64,000 bases of DNA, taken from contig DATGJI010000023.1 of NCBI GenBank assembly GCA_035295225.1, positions 1 to 64,000 on the forward strand. Reading direction: 5' to 3'. Shown here in pieces: positions 1 to 9,206 of the stretch. The translations under genes were made by a program, and so were the position numbers. The stretch's first letter is position 1, and each line of letters begins with the position of its first letter. The notes under the pieces were generated by a model. That model was given only the letters and a program-made list of their open reading frames with translations. It was not told the DNA's origin and made no database searches. Source of the DNA: Candidatus Eremiobacteraceae bacterium. Lineage in GTDB: Bacteria > Vulcanimicrobiota > Vulcanimicrobiia > Eremiobacterales > Eremiobacteraceae.

Positions 1-329
1 TTCTGCATCGTGATCCGGACTGCCGCGACGTTGTCAGACGTGACCGTCACGCCTTGCTGCGCGGTGGTCTCGTACCCGTCGGCTGAAGCAGTCACGGTGT
101 AGGTATCCGGAACGAGAGAGACGATCGTGAAGTGTCCTCCCGAATCCGTCGTCGCCGAACTTGACTGCGACGGCGACGTCGCACTGATTCTTGCGCCCGC
201 GATAGGCGAGCCGTTGGCCGCGTACACGGAGCCGCTCAACGTTCCGGTGGTTCCGGCCAGTGCCCATGTTGCCTGGCAGAACACCGCAACGATCGCGAGC
301 AACGCGACGCGCAGTGACCGAGATCTCAT
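1..329 (-). CDS. TonB-dependent receptor family protein, N-terminal part (runs off the left edge)
   Basis: Only the first 109 codons are in the window; the gene continues past base 1. The start is an ATG at 329 preceded by GGAGGAAACGCAG, a strong ribosome site. Residues 1 to about 26 form a signal peptide (MRSRSLRVALL, then an Ala-rich stretch ending TWALA). This is followed by a carboxypeptidase-regulatory-like (beta-sandwich) domain with the typical GxVxxANGSPIAGA start and a DTYTVTASADGYE segment. The same domain opens the TonB-dependent receptor at 5996-9049, so I infer an outer-membrane receptor whose plug and barrel lie outside the window. A cell-surface protein with only this domain is the alternative. 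It lies 71 bases downstream of the TPR regulator on the same strand, so the two may be co-transcribed. Confidence 0.72.
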   Translation of the reverse strand, partial: MRSRSLRVALLAIVAVFCQATWALAGTTGTLSGSVYAANGSPIAGARISATSPSQSSSATTDSGGHFTIVSLVPDTYTVTASADGYETTAQQGVTVTSDNVAAVRITMQ

Positions 330-357
330 CTGCGTTTCCTCCAAAGAGCAGAAGCGA

Positions 358-376
358 TGGAGCGACATCCGCTCCA
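358..376 (-). other. Hairpin between the TPR regulator and the receptor gene
   Basis: A perfect 7-bp stem (TGGAGCG / CGCTCCA) with a 5-base loop lies in the 71-base gap. It has no good T-run on the minus strand, so it could be a weak terminator, an RNA processing site or a chance palindrome. Confidence 0.3.
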
Positions 377-400
377 CCTTGCTGTCTTGGACGGTGTCCG

Positions 401-2185
401 CTAATTTGCTGCGGTGGTCGGTGCCAACATTGTGCCGCGCCGCCGAGGCGGGATGACGCCGCGACCGGAGACGGGGCGGCTGTGCGCGCGCGCAACCGAA
501 AATGCGGCGGCGGTCATCGCTCGTGCATATGCTTCTCGGTCGGCATGGTCGATCGCGATCGCCACGAGCGGCGCGGCGCTTGCCAGTGCTTCCGCAGCGT
601 CAGCGTAAGGACGAGCGGGTTGCACACCGCGCTGTTCGATGGCGTTCGGCAGCGCGGCTGCGAGCAGCGCATCCCGGACGAACGCGCGCTGAACATCTGG
701 AGTTCCCACGGCGCGAAGGCCTGCCGGCGCGACGTCGACGATTGCCGCACAAAAACCATCATCGATCGCGATCGGCCCCACTCCGCGACGTATCTGACCC
801 GAGATCGCGAAGAGGTCGTGATGCAAGACAGCGTCTTCGAGGAGAGCTGCCATGCGCCACGCGCGCACGCGCACGCGTTGCGCGCCGGCGACGTCGCCGC
901 GGCGGTCGAGCACCGCGCCAAGCGTCGCCATCGCGTACGCGATTCCGGATGGAGAACCGTGGCGCTCCGCCAACTCCAGCGCCGCGACCGCGACGGACTC
1001 GGCCTCTCCGCACTCGCCGGCGGCAAGCAGGCGGCGCGCGTGGATCGCATCGACTTCGGCTCGAAGCCAAGAGTCGGGATATCGTTTCACCCAATCTTCC
1101 GGAGGCTGCCAAGATTTGCCCACGGCGAGCGCGGCCTTACCGGCGATCACCTGCGCGATGAGCGAGTAAGACCTATGACCGCGCAATCCGACCGCAGCCG
1201 CGAACGCAAATCGAAATGCACGCTCATACACGCCGCGGATGAACGCGAGACGCGCTTCACCAAGCGCAGAATTCGAGAGCAGGACGGCGTCGCGGCCGGC
1301 CATCGCCATCTGCCACGCCTGCTCGAGGCTCTTCGACGCACCGTCGGCGTCACCGCGATTGATCTGCACTTCCGCCTCGGCTTGACGGACTCGCGCCACG
1401 CTCCAATCGCCGCCCGCGTTGCGTTTCATCACTGCGACGTGCTGTGCGATCGCCGCAGTGTCGCAGCGCCGGCGCGCGGGCCAGCGCGATGCGTCAGCGA
1501 TGTCGTAGAGAAGATCGGGCAACGCGGACGCGCCCAATTTCTCGGTCGACTCGCGCACGTCGGCAAGGATGCGTTCTGCGCGCGCGTAGTCGCCGCGGCC
1601 GTGCATCTCTCCGGCGATGCGAAGCATGGCCCGACTTCGGAAATGGTCCGAACAGCGCGCGAGGTCATCGTCTGTGACCGGCTGACCGGCCCACACGGCG
1701 AGCGTGACGCGAAAATGACCAAGCCGTCCGTAGGGGTCGATGTTGCTGGCATCGAGCAGGGCGAGCGCTTGTTCGGGAGCGGTCATCGAGATCTGATGCG
1801 CGATCGTCCAAAGGTAGACGGAGTCATCGGGCGGTGAGCTCAAAATGCGTGCGACGGTTGCGGCGAGGACGTCGAACGCCTCGGCGCGATAGCGGAAGAA
1901 TTGGCGGCGCGATAAATTGAACTGGTGCGTCGCGGCACCGGTCGTTGCGCCATGGACGTCGCATGTGAAGATGATGTCGCGGAGCAGTTTCGTCCGGTTT
2001 CCTGCATCCGTGAACGACATCTCGAGCAGGTGCATGACAGCTTCTTGGCATGTGGCCATTCCGAATGCGTGGCGCAGAAGAAGCGCTAATGGCTGGCGTT
2101 CGAGTTCGTGCGGCTTTCCGACCACGCGCAGCATGTTGCGCAGATCTGCGTGCGAATAGCCGTTGCGCCGGTGGTTGCTTTCCAT
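401..2185 (-). CDS. HTH/TPR-type cytoplasmic regulator, function unknown
   Basis: The product is 594 residues with no signal peptide or membrane segment. I chose the ATG at 2185 because GGAG lies 9-10 bases upstream. An in-frame ORF continues further upstream, but its extra 66 residues are Arg/Ala-rich and would cover the divergent promoter region. Residues about 82-108 (…NLSRRQFFRYRAEAFDVLA) resemble the recognition helix of sigma-70-like/LuxR-like HTH domains of the SRRxYYRxRxEA type. The remaining ~450 residues are Ala/Leu-rich amphipathic helices in a TPR-like pattern (for example GDYARAERILADV, GDADGASKSLEQAW, AGECGEAESVAVAALELAE). This suggests a transcription factor with a TPR sensor arm, as in MalT-like or SARP-like proteins, but without an NTPase. 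It is divergent from the winged-helix gene at 2395, and 71 bases upstream of a surface receptor gene. The family is not recognised. Confidence 0.6.
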   Translation of the reverse strand: MESNHRRNGYSHADLRNMLRVVGKPHELERQPLALLLRHAFGMATCQEAVMHLLEMSFTDAGNRTKLLRDIIFTCDVHGATTGAATHQFNLSRRQFFRYRAEAFDVLAATVARILSSPPDDSVYLWTIAHQISMTAPEQALALLDASNIDPYGRLGHFRVTLAVWAGQPVTDDDLARCSDHFRSRAMLRIAGEMHGRGDYARAERILADVRESTEKLGASALPDLLYDIADASRWPARRRCDTAAIAQHVAVMKRNAGGDWSVARVRQAEAEVQINRGDADGASKSLEQAWQMAMAGRDAVLLSNSALGEARLAFIRGVYERAFRFAFAAAVGLRGHRSYSLIAQVIAGKAALAVGKSWQPPEDWVKRYPDSWLRAEVDAIHARRLLAAGECGEAESVAVAALELAERHGSPSGIAYAMATLGAVLDRRGDVAGAQRVRVRAWRMAALLEDAVLHHDLFAISGQIRRGVGPIAIDDGFCAAIVDVAPAGLRAVGTPDVQRAFVRDALLAAALPNAIEQRGVQPARPYADAAEALASAAPLVAIAIDHADREAYARAMTAAAFSVARAHSRPVSGRGVIPPRRRGTMLAPTTAAN

Positions 2186-2394
2186 AGTCACAAATCTCCG
2201 CCGAAGCCTCGAGAAACGTTGAACTACTAATTCCTTCGGAGATGCCGTCGCGGCATCCCAGCGGCAATCGGCTTGCAAAGCCGCCAATATGTGCCAGCTT
2301 TGTGCCATGGCGCAAACCTGCAAAAACGCGACGTGTGCCGTACGTGTGCCCGCGTGCAGGGCGCGACGCATCGCGTTGCGCAAAGACCGCGACT
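2186..2394. promoter_or_regulatory. Divergent intergenic region between two regulators
   Basis: This 209-base region separates the start of the TPR regulator (minus) from the start of the winged-helix protein (plus), so it must hold both promoters or leaders. I could not assign convincing -35/-10 boxes. Its position makes it the natural site for cross- or autoregulation by the two DNA-binding products. Confidence 0.35.
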
Positions 2395-2784
2395 ATGAAA
2401 GTCTTTCTCGAGTCTAGAACTGTCGCGAACGTCACGCTCTATCCAGACTTGGCGTCGCTCACGGTCGATGGCCGGCCGATCTCGGTGAGTTCCACGGAGT
2501 TCGCCTTAGCGCGGGCGCTTTTCGACGAACCGGGAACCATCGTGTCGCGCGAACGATTCTACACCGTGTTGCGCGGCAGCGGCGGTCGCGAGGCAGCGAA
2601 CTTACTGAATGTCTTCATTCATAGCGTTCGGCGCAAACTGCGCAACGCGGGCGCGCGCGCCAAACTAGCCACCGTGCGAGGCCGCGGCTACGTGGTCACC
2701 GCGCCACAACCGTTGGAACAACCTGCCTACCGTCACGCCAGTCCCATTCGGAACGGTCGAAAGGCTCATAACCGGGGACAATGA
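2395..2784 (+). CDS. Stand-alone OmpR/PhoB-type winged-helix DNA-binding protein
   Basis: The product is 129 residues from the ATG at 2395 (MKVFLESRTVANV). An in-frame extension upstream exists, but it is Arg/Ala-rich and would invade the divergent regulatory region. Residues about 14-105 form a complete Trans_reg_C winged helix: a beta-strand lead-in (LYPDLASLTVDG), STEFALARALFDEPGTIVSRERFY, then NLLNVFIHSVRRKLRNAG (recognition helix) and the wing TVRGRGYVVT. The receiver domain that normally precedes this fold in two-component regulators is absent, and no histidine kinase is nearby. It is therefore either a constitutively competent DNA-binding protein or one controlled by a partner. It is divergent from the TPR regulator and co-directional with the secreted Asp-box protein that starts 68 bases downstream, a plausible target. 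Confidence 0.72.
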   Translation: MKVFLESRTVANVTLYPDLASLTVDGRPISVSSTEFALARALFDEPGTIVSRERFYTVLRGSGGREAANLLNVFIHSVRRKLRNAGARAKLATVRGRGYVVTAPQPLEQPAYRHASPIRNGRKAHNRGQ

Positions 2785-2852
2785 CCTCCGGCGCGTTTTG
2801 GTAAACGAGCCTTAAGAGTAAGTTTCGTTTCCGTTCGCGCTTGGAGTTGAAG

Positions 2853-4994
2853 ATGAAACCAGCCGGAGCACACCTCCGCCGCATCGCCATGTCGATCGCC
2901 GCGTTCTTCCTGCTTATCATGCCGGGCGGTGCGACGAAGGCGTTCGCCGATCCATTCGCATCGAGACCGCTCTGGGTGCAGATCGGACCGAGTGGCGGAA
3001 ATGTCGGTTCGGGCAAGCTCAACGCGTTCGCCTTTGTGCAGAGCAATCCGAACATCATGTTCACCGGCGGCGGCTGGGGCAACACGCCGCGCGAATCTCC
3101 CTCGCAGTCGGGCGTCTATCGGACGATGGACGGCGGCGCGCATTGGACGCCGGTCAACGCCGGTTTGACGAATCCGGATGGGACGATCTCATCGGTCGTC
3201 AACGGGCTCTGGCTCGACCAATCGAACCCCTCGGTCGTCCTTGCGGCGACCGAATTCGGCGGCACATTCCGCTCGACCGACGGCGGCAACACCTGGCACA
3301 ACGTCGATCTTTCGGAAGCGACGCAGTTCGCGAAGGTCGGGACTTCGCTCTACCTCGCCACCCGGCGCGGCGTGTTGGTCTCTGTAGACGATGGCGCGAC
3401 ATGGGCGGTCTCGCTCGCGGTCACGAACGGCGCGTCGACCGTCGTCAGCGCGTCGGGCGCAACGTATGCAGGCACGGCTGACGGCAATGTCTTCCGGCTG
3501 AAAGCCGGCGTTTGGACTTTGACCGGTCATGTGGGCACGGGCCCCGTCCACAATCTTGCGGTGGATCCGTTCAATGCAAAGATCGTCTATGCAAACGTGG
3601 ACGACCAGGCGGCGTGGAATCAGGATCTCTACGGCTCCGTCAACGGCGGCAAGACATGGAGGTTCATCAACTGCCCGTGCTCCATCGGCGCGCAGGCCAT
3701 CGCGTTCAGTCTGGTCGTGCCGAACCGCATGTATCTCGGCGACGACGGCGGCGGCGTGATCTACTACTTCACCGCCGATGGCAATCCCAACCCGGCCATC
3801 CAGTACGGCGCGCAGCCGTATGGGGTCGACATGCGCTACATCGTGCCGGCGGCCGGCCCGAGCAAGTCCGACGACGCCTGCTACCTGCTGGAGGACCAAG
3901 GGTTATTCTACGCTTCGCACTGCACGTCGGGAACCGCCCCGCCGCTGAACAACAACGTCGCCGACACGCTCGCGTATGACGTGAAGGTCACGGCCAGCGG
4001 AAAGAGCATTATCGCGCCGCTGCAGGACAACAGCGCCGTGGAAAGCCTTGACGGCGGCAAGACTTGGAACTACGATAACAACGCCGCCGAGGCCGGCGAA
4101 GGCGGCGAGGCCGCCATCAACCCCCTCGACCCGACCCGTTGTTACTTCGCGCACCCCGATGTAGGGCTGTACATCTCGAGCAACAGCTGCTCTTCATTCG
4201 CCGGTCCGTACACATCGGGCTTCGAATCTCTGACATTCGATCCGGCTTCACCAAAGACGCTCTACGGCATTGTGAATGTGGACACGAGTGCGGCGGCCGT
4301 CGCGGTGAGCACGAACGGCGGAACGATCTGGAAAAATACATCCTGGCACTTCAGCAATCCCTACCAAGTGGCGGTCTCGCCTGTCGACGCGAACACGATC
4401 GTCGTGGCGACGGGCACTGCGACGTCCGCCCCGCACCTCTACTACACGCACGACGGCGGCGCGACGTGGCATAAGTCCGCCGGTCTGCCGAATGTCGCCG
4501 CGCCGAATCAGGGAAGTCAGTGGTTTCCCGTTCATCGCTTCTATGCGGCTTTCGAGCCCCGCGTCGCAGGGACGCTGCTCCTCATCGATCATGACCCGAG
4601 CACCGACGACATCCTCGCGTTCAAGAGCGGCGACAACGCACAGACCTTCTCGCACGTGATGACCTTCGTTCAGCCGACACCCTCGCGGCCGTGGCCGCAT
4701 CTGCTCTTCCCGAACAGCGACGAGCGCGTCATCCGAACGGCGCGCTACTACGCCACGCGATTCTTCGGCAACCGGATAGCGTTCAATGAGGGTGCGACGC
4801 CGCCGACGATACCCGCGGTCGTGATCACGACTCGGTTCGGCGCGTTTGTGTCGTACGACGTCGGAGTGCACTGGATGCGCGTGGACACAAAAGCTATCGC
4901 GCACCATTTCGTCGGCGCGGATTGGAACGGCGGCTATTTATACCTGGCGTCGTTCGGCCAAGGCGTCATAAGGACGTCGAAACCGCTTCAGTGA
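2853..4994 (+). CDS. Secreted Asp-box (BNR) repeat beta-propeller protein
   Basis: The product is 713 residues. TTGGAG lies 6 bases before the ATG at 2853, so I prefer that start to an in-frame TTG at 2841 which forms part of this ribosome site. A signal peptide (MKPAGAHLRRIAMSIAAFFLLI…AFA) is followed by a mature exported protein. At least seven Asp-box-like motifs (S/T-x-DGG-x-TW) are spread along it: TMDGGAHW, STDGGNTW, VDDGATW, SVNGGKTW, SLDGGKTW, STNGGTIW, THDGGATW. This spacing is typical of sialidase, xyloglucanase or Vps10-type beta-propellers. No catalytic sialidase signature (FRIP) is visible, so an enzyme activity should not be assumed. The gene ends four bases from the convergent lipoprotein gene. 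Confidence 0.72.
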   Translation: MKPAGAHLRRIAMSIAAFFLLIMPGGATKAFADPFASRPLWVQIGPSGGNVGSGKLNAFAFVQSNPNIMFTGGGWGNTPRESPSQSGVYRTMDGGAHWTPVNAGLTNPDGTISSVVNGLWLDQSNPSVVLAATEFGGTFRSTDGGNTWHNVDLSEATQFAKVGTSLYLATRRGVLVSVDDGATWAVSLAVTNGASTVVSASGATYAGTADGNVFRLKAGVWTLTGHVGTGPVHNLAVDPFNAKIVYANVDDQAAWNQDLYGSVNGGKTWRFINCPCSIGAQAIAFSLVVPNRMYLGDDGGGVIYYFTADGNPNPAIQYGAQPYGVDMRYIVPAAGPSKSDDACYLLEDQGLFYASHCTSGTAPPLNNNVADTLAYDVKVTASGKSIIAPLQDNSAVESLDGGKTWNYDNNAAEAGEGGEAAINPLDPTRCYFAHPDVGLYISSNSCSSFAGPYTSGFESLTFDPASPKTLYGIVNVDTSAAAVAVSTNGGTIWKNTSWHFSNPYQVAVSPVDANTIVVATGTATSAPHLYYTHDGGATWHKSAGLPNVAAPNQGSQWFPVHRFYAAFEPRVAGTLLLIDHDPSTDDILAFKSGDNAQTFSHVMTFVQPTPSRPWPHLLFPNSDERVIRTARYYATRFFGNRIAFNEGATPPTIPAVVITTRFGAFVSYDVGVHWMRVDTKAIAHHFVGADWNGGYLYLASFGQGVIRTSKPLQ

Positions 4995-4998
4995 CACT

Positions 4999-5940
4999 CT
5001 ATGGTTGAGTGAATTGAAGGACGCCGGAGACCGTCATGTCTGCTGTTCCGCCTGCACCGACGAGCGTCGGCGTCTGCGAGCTGTTGTTGGGCGGTGACGA
5101 CTCCGCGAGCGGCCAGTCGGCGCCGATCACGAACGCTGCGTACGACCCGGGCGCCAACGTTCCGGCCGGAACGATCGCAGTCGTATTGTTCGTGGCGACG
5201 CTCGCTGCGACCGCGAACGTTGCGTTGTTGACGACGACGACGAGCGATTCCGTGACGCCGGCAGGCTCCGCGACCGTGAACGTACCGCCGCCGCTGCCCG
5301 CCGCACCCGGCACGTATGAAGGCGTCGGATCTGCGGGGAGCACGGTCGGCGTTCCGAGCGTCGCGCTCGCAGCGTACGAGAGATTGCGCCCGTTGACCGT
5401 TACGGTCGTGCTCAGCGTATAGGTTCCCGCGCTCGGCGCGGGAGGTAAGACGAACTGTTGGCTCACCGGATTGCCGACCGTGCACGAGTTGAAATACACG
5501 AGGTACCCGAGATCGTAGCCGATGCCGTTCGAGTTTGCCGGCGATAGAGCCGGAGGTGCGCCGAACGCCGGTGCATAGTTGCCGATGAATCCGGGACCAT
5601 TGTTCGTGTTGCTGAACGGCGCAAGCATAGCCGCCGGATTCTGTCCGTAGCTGAACAGTCCGCACGTGTTCACGGGCGGGCCGCTTGGCACGGCCAGTGT
5701 CGAGTTGCCGGGAAGAATGTAGGCCGACGTGCCAAGCTGATTCCTGAACGTGGACACCGCGTTCAGATAGGTTCCAGGTACGCTTGTGAGCGTGCCGGCC
5801 GAGTCGTTGAGCGTGCCGACGGCGAGCTGAAGTTTGGCCTTCGTCGCGAAGACCGGATTGCCGACCGTATTGTTCGTCGTGCAGCCCGCCATCACCGTCA
5901 CGCTGACCAGCGCGATCAATCCTGCGCCGAGTTTGCGCAT
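4999..5940 (-). CDS. Exported lipoprotein of unknown function, partner of TonB-dependent receptor
   Basis: The product is 313 residues from the ATG at 5940, which AAAGGA precedes; an ATG at 5958 is also possible. MRKLGAGLIALVSVTVMAGC is a lipoprotein signal with Cys20 as the likely lipidation site. The mature part is rich in Ser, Thr, Asn, Pro and Gly with beta-strand patterns and two paired cysteines (NTCGLFSYG, FNSCTVGN). I recognise no family. It starts 55 bases after the TonB-dependent receptor stop on the same strand, which is the arrangement of receptor plus surface or periplasmic binding lipoprotein (SusC/SusD-like in logic, not in sequence). It is therefore likely co-expressed with the receptor and may present its ligand. 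Confidence 0.65.
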   Translation of the reverse strand: MRKLGAGLIALVSVTVMAGCTTNNTVGNPVFATKAKLQLAVGTLNDSAGTLTSVPGTYLNAVSTFRNQLGTSAYILPGNSTLAVPSGPPVNTCGLFSYGQNPAAMLAPFSNTNNGPGFIGNYAPAFGAPPALSPANSNGIGYDLGYLVYFNSCTVGNPVSQQFVLPPAPSAGTYTLSTTVTVNGRNLSYAASATLGTPTVLPADPTPSYVPGAAGSGGGTFTVAEPAGVTESLVVVVNNATFAVAASVATNNTTAIVPAGTLAPGSYAAFVIGADWPLAESSPPNNSSQTPTLVGAGGTADMTVSGVLQFTQP

Positions 5941-5995
5941 CGTTTCGAGTCCTTTCATGGGTGCCGGAAAACGACACGCCCGAAGTTACTTTCGA

Positions 5996-8900
5996 CTAGT
6001 ATTTTATGTTCACGAACAGCGTATAGGTGCGCGCTGCGCCGACCGGTTCGTTGAGGTAGTAGCTTGGTTGTAGCCGGTATCGGTACGGCTCAAGGCCGAG
6101 CAATCCGGAGATGCCGGAATTTGACGCATATCCGCCGAGGCCGTTGTTGTGGTACCGCGCGCTGTCGATCGGCTCGCTGATACTGTAATTTCCCAAGATG
6201 TTGTTCGCATTCAGGCCGAGCGACATACGACTCGGGCCGGAACCTATGTCTTGCGAGATCGCGACATTGACAAACGCCTCAGCCGGTCCTTTGAGGGTAC
6301 CGGGATCGTTGCCGTCCGCCGTGCCAAGCGAGCCGGTGATGTTCGGGTGTTCTATCGTGCCCGGGTTTGATGGATCCGTGAAGTAGTAGTTGCCGACCGG
6401 TGATGCGAGGTCTGTATTGAGGACCTCCTCGGGCGTCGTGCCGTTGGGGCCGCCAAACACCCACGTATGCTTTCCGACACCGTAGCGGTAGCCCGATTCA
6501 TACGGCACTTCGACGCTCGCGTGGAATCCGTGGTGCGATTGATAGCTTAGACCGGCCGTTGCGGTCACCGGCGCGACATACGAGACGTGGAACAGGTGAT
6601 TCAGGGCGATCGCCGCGTTGTTCACCGCCGGGAAGAAGTCGCTGTCGTAGTTGGCGAGAGTATTGTCGTATGTCGCGGACACGAAACCGCTCAATCCGAA
6701 GACCGCGGATTTCTGGATCGAAAGTTCCACACCGGTGTTGAAGTTGATCCCGGCATTCTCTTCGCGGCCCGGACCGAATACTGGAGTTCCGTCGCTGAGC
6801 TTGAACAACAACGGCGTACTGACCGCGACGTAGTCGTAGCCCTTGCGGTAATAGGGAGTAACGCGCAACGCAAGGCCTTGGCCGAAGTCGTGATTCCACG
6901 ACAGGTCGTAGTTGACCGCGCGCTGCGGACGCACGGGCGTGTACTGAGCAAAACTGTTCGTGTTGAGGTCGACCAGGATCTGCTGATAGAGATTTGCGAT
7001 GTGATTCGTGGTTCCAAAACCGGGGAGCGGCGTGAAGCAGCCGCTTGCCATGTTGCAGCTCGCCAACCTTGGGTTCACGGCGTACGTGTTCTCGATGTTG
7101 CTGAGCGGCGTGAATTCGATGTTCTTCCCGAACGAAAAGCGGAGCGCGTCGCGTGAGCCGGCCTGGTAAGCGACGGCGAGCCGAGGGCTGACTTGGCTGG
7201 GCCGCGTCACGTCCGAGGTGATGGCAGGCCCCGGCAGCACGTGATAGAGTCCGGCGCTGTCCACGGTGTAGTATTGGTTCAGGGCCGCTGCATTCGACGG
7301 CAGGTCGATGACTTCTTGATCCCATCGGACGCCAAATGTGATGTCGAGGCGATCGGCTGGCGTGAAATCATCTTTCACGTAGAGGTCGTTTCGATGCAGA
7401 GGATCCTTCGCGAGGCTTGCGGAGTCGGGCAGAGTGCTCAGAGGCAGGCCGGTCGCGGAACTGCCGTCAAGCGCGGCGATGCCCTGAACGTAGCCTTGCG
7501 GCGCGTTCGGATTACCGAGCGAACCGGCCAATCCGAGAAGCCCGCATAATTCGCCGCACTCCAGAGGGTCGGTCTGCAATGCGAGCGTCGGACGGCTGAT
7601 GGCGAAATCGGGCAAGGTGTAGTTCGTGTCGCCGCCGAGCGTGACATCGTGACGCGAATTCAACTGGTTTGTGTAGTCAAATGCCAGCGCCCGGCTGCTC
7701 GAGTGCACGAATTCGTATTGACCGGACTGCGCGCCGCCGTTCCAAGGCAAGATGAAGTTCACCAGCGAGTCCGTTCGGGTAACGCGAAATTCGCCAAAGC
7801 TCGACGCGCTGAACTGGTGTTTGAGATTGATCTTCTCGATGTTGTGGTCTTCCGTTTGATGATCGTCGTAGCCGATATTCTGAAGGACCGCGACCTGACC
7901 AGGGAAGAGCGGGGCAAAATCGGAGACCGCCGCGTTTGGATCGGCGAAAAGGCCGAGGCCGGAACGCAGCCGCGTCACGAGATTATTCGAGTCGTACGGC
8001 AGAATCGTGGAATCCTGAGCGTAGCCGAACTGGAACAGATTCGTGCCGGTGTCGGCGAAATATTGGAGCTCGTTTTCTTGGTGGCTGCCGAAGTGATAGA
8101 CGAAATTCGCGAGCAAGTCGTTGCCGGGAGCATATTTGAGTCCGCCTCCGGCGAGCGGATAGAACGTCTTGTCGTCGCCGTATGTGATGGCGTCCCTCAA
8201 ACCCGTAAAGGAAAAGTAGTAGCTAAAGCGGTTGTCGGGGCTTGCTTGACCGAAGTCGAACGCCAGGCGATGATCGAAGTTCGGATAATTGATGGAGCCG
8301 GTCGACTCGCCGGTGCCTGGGTACGTTCCGCGCTTCACCACGACGTTGACGACACCGGAATTGGTGTTGCCGTTCGTGACATCGTAACCGCCGGTCGAAA
8401 GCACGAGCCTCGACACGCCGTTGAGCACGAGGCTGTTGATGAATTGTCCGCTGACCGGTTCGGTCGCATCGACGCCATCGTACTGAAATCCCTCGTCGTT
8501 TTCGGCGCCGGCGCGGATCACGGGGTATCCATTTGAGTCGGTGGTGATGCCGGGCAGCGCGTCGAGGACAGCTGTCTCGGACAGATTCTGCGGTGTCCCT
8601 GTGATGTTGGTGATCGCCTGGCTATTGATGGTATATGCATCTGCCGTCTGTCGCGGCTGATAGATCGAAGTCGAACCGCGAACCGTCTCCTTGCCCAGAA
8701 CTCTGACGTCCGCAGCCAAGCGGATATCCGTTCTCACGGTCTGGTCCTGGGTGACCGTGACACCAGGATACTGACTCGTCGCAAAGCCGGTCCGCGACGC
8801 CGTGACCGTGTACGTATCCGGCGGCAGGCCGTTCAGCGCGAAAAAGCCGTTTGCGCCGCTTACCGTGTGGCTCGAATAGACGGGCGACGAGACGGAGACC

Positions 8901-9049
8901 GAGGCGCCCGCGATCGGATGTCCGCTGGCGTCGGAGACGAAACCCTGGATCGAGCCGGTCGTGCCGGCGCGGACCTGGCTTCCTTGCCAAAGCGAGAGGA
9001 GAACGCCCACAAAAGCTAACGCGCGCGCAAATCTGACCGCCAGTGCCAT
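5996..9049 (-). CDS. TonB-dependent receptor with N-terminal carboxypeptidase-regulatory domain
   Basis: The product is 1017 residues from the ATG at 9049, preceded by GGAGGGAACAC. In order it has a signal peptide (to about residue 30, ending …QVRAG), a carboxypeptidase-regulatory-like domain (GSIQGFVSDASGHPIAGASV … DTYTVTASRTGF), a plug domain (NLSETAVLDALPGITTDS, FQYDGVDATEPV, LVLSTGGYDVTNGNTNSG) and a long beta-barrel. The barrel ends in the aromatic terminus TYTLFVNIKY, a typical BAM recognition signal. It is an outer-membrane protein taking up a ligand with TonB energy; the substrate cannot be read from sequence. No tonB/exbBD genes are in the window. Three tandem 20-bp repeats lie about 160-215 bases upstream and are candidate operators. 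Confidence 0.88.
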   Translation of the reverse strand: MALAVRFARALAFVGVLLSLWQGSQVRAGTTGSIQGFVSDASGHPIAGASVSVSSPVYSSHTVSGANGFFALNGLPPDTYTVTASRTGFATSQYPGVTVTQDQTVRTDIRLAADVRVLGKETVRGSTSIYQPRQTADAYTINSQAITNITGTPQNLSETAVLDALPGITTDSNGYPVIRAGAENDEGFQYDGVDATEPVSGQFINSLVLNGVSRLVLSTGGYDVTNGNTNSGVVNVVVKRGTYPGTGESTGSINYPNFDHRLAFDFGQASPDNRFSYYFSFTGLRDAITYGDDKTFYPLAGGGLKYAPGNDLLANFVYHFGSHQENELQYFADTGTNLFQFGYAQDSTILPYDSNNLVTRLRSGLGLFADPNAAVSDFAPLFPGQVAVLQNIGYDDHQTEDHNIEKINLKHQFSASSFGEFRVTRTDSLVNFILPWNGGAQSGQYEFVHSSSRALAFDYTNQLNSRHDVTLGGDTNYTLPDFAISRPTLALQTDPLECGELCGLLGLAGSLGNPNAPQGYVQGIAALDGSSATGLPLSTLPDSASLAKDPLHRNDLYVKDDFTPADRLDITFGVRWDQEVIDLPSNAAALNQYYTVDSAGLYHVLPGPAITSDVTRPSQVSPRLAVAYQAGSRDALRFSFGKNIEFTPLSNIENTYAVNPRLASCNMASGCFTPLPGFGTTNHIANLYQQILVDLNTNSFAQYTPVRPQRAVNYDLSWNHDFGQGLALRVTPYYRKGYDYVAVSTPLLFKLSDGTPVFGPGREENAGINFNTGVELSIQKSAVFGLSGFVSATYDNTLANYDSDFFPAVNNAAIALNHLFHVSYVAPVTATAGLSYQSHHGFHASVEVPYESGYRYGVGKHTWVFGGPNGTTPEEVLNTDLASPVGNYYFTDPSNPGTIEHPNITGSLGTADGNDPGTLKGPAEAFVNVAISQDIGSGPSRMSLGLNANNILGNYSISEPIDSARYHNNGLGGYASNSGISGLLGLEPYRYRLQPSYYLNEPVGAARTYTLFVNIKY

Positions 9050-9206
9050 GTGTTCCCTCCGAAACAAATCGCTTGCGCACTCTCGTGTGAATGACACGCT
9101 TTGTGCACTACCGGCAGTTACGTGCAGTCAATTTGACTCTTCTATCTTGGCACTAGTTTGTCACCGCCAGCCGGCTTTTTCATTTCATAAAGATGCATTC
9201 ATATAC

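Noticed and set aside
260-1837. A 525-codon plus-strand open frame across the TPR regulator
   Set aside because: Arg/His/Asp-rich composition typical of an antisense frame in high-GC DNA; the minus-strand protein has a ribosome site, a sensible composition and helical repeats.
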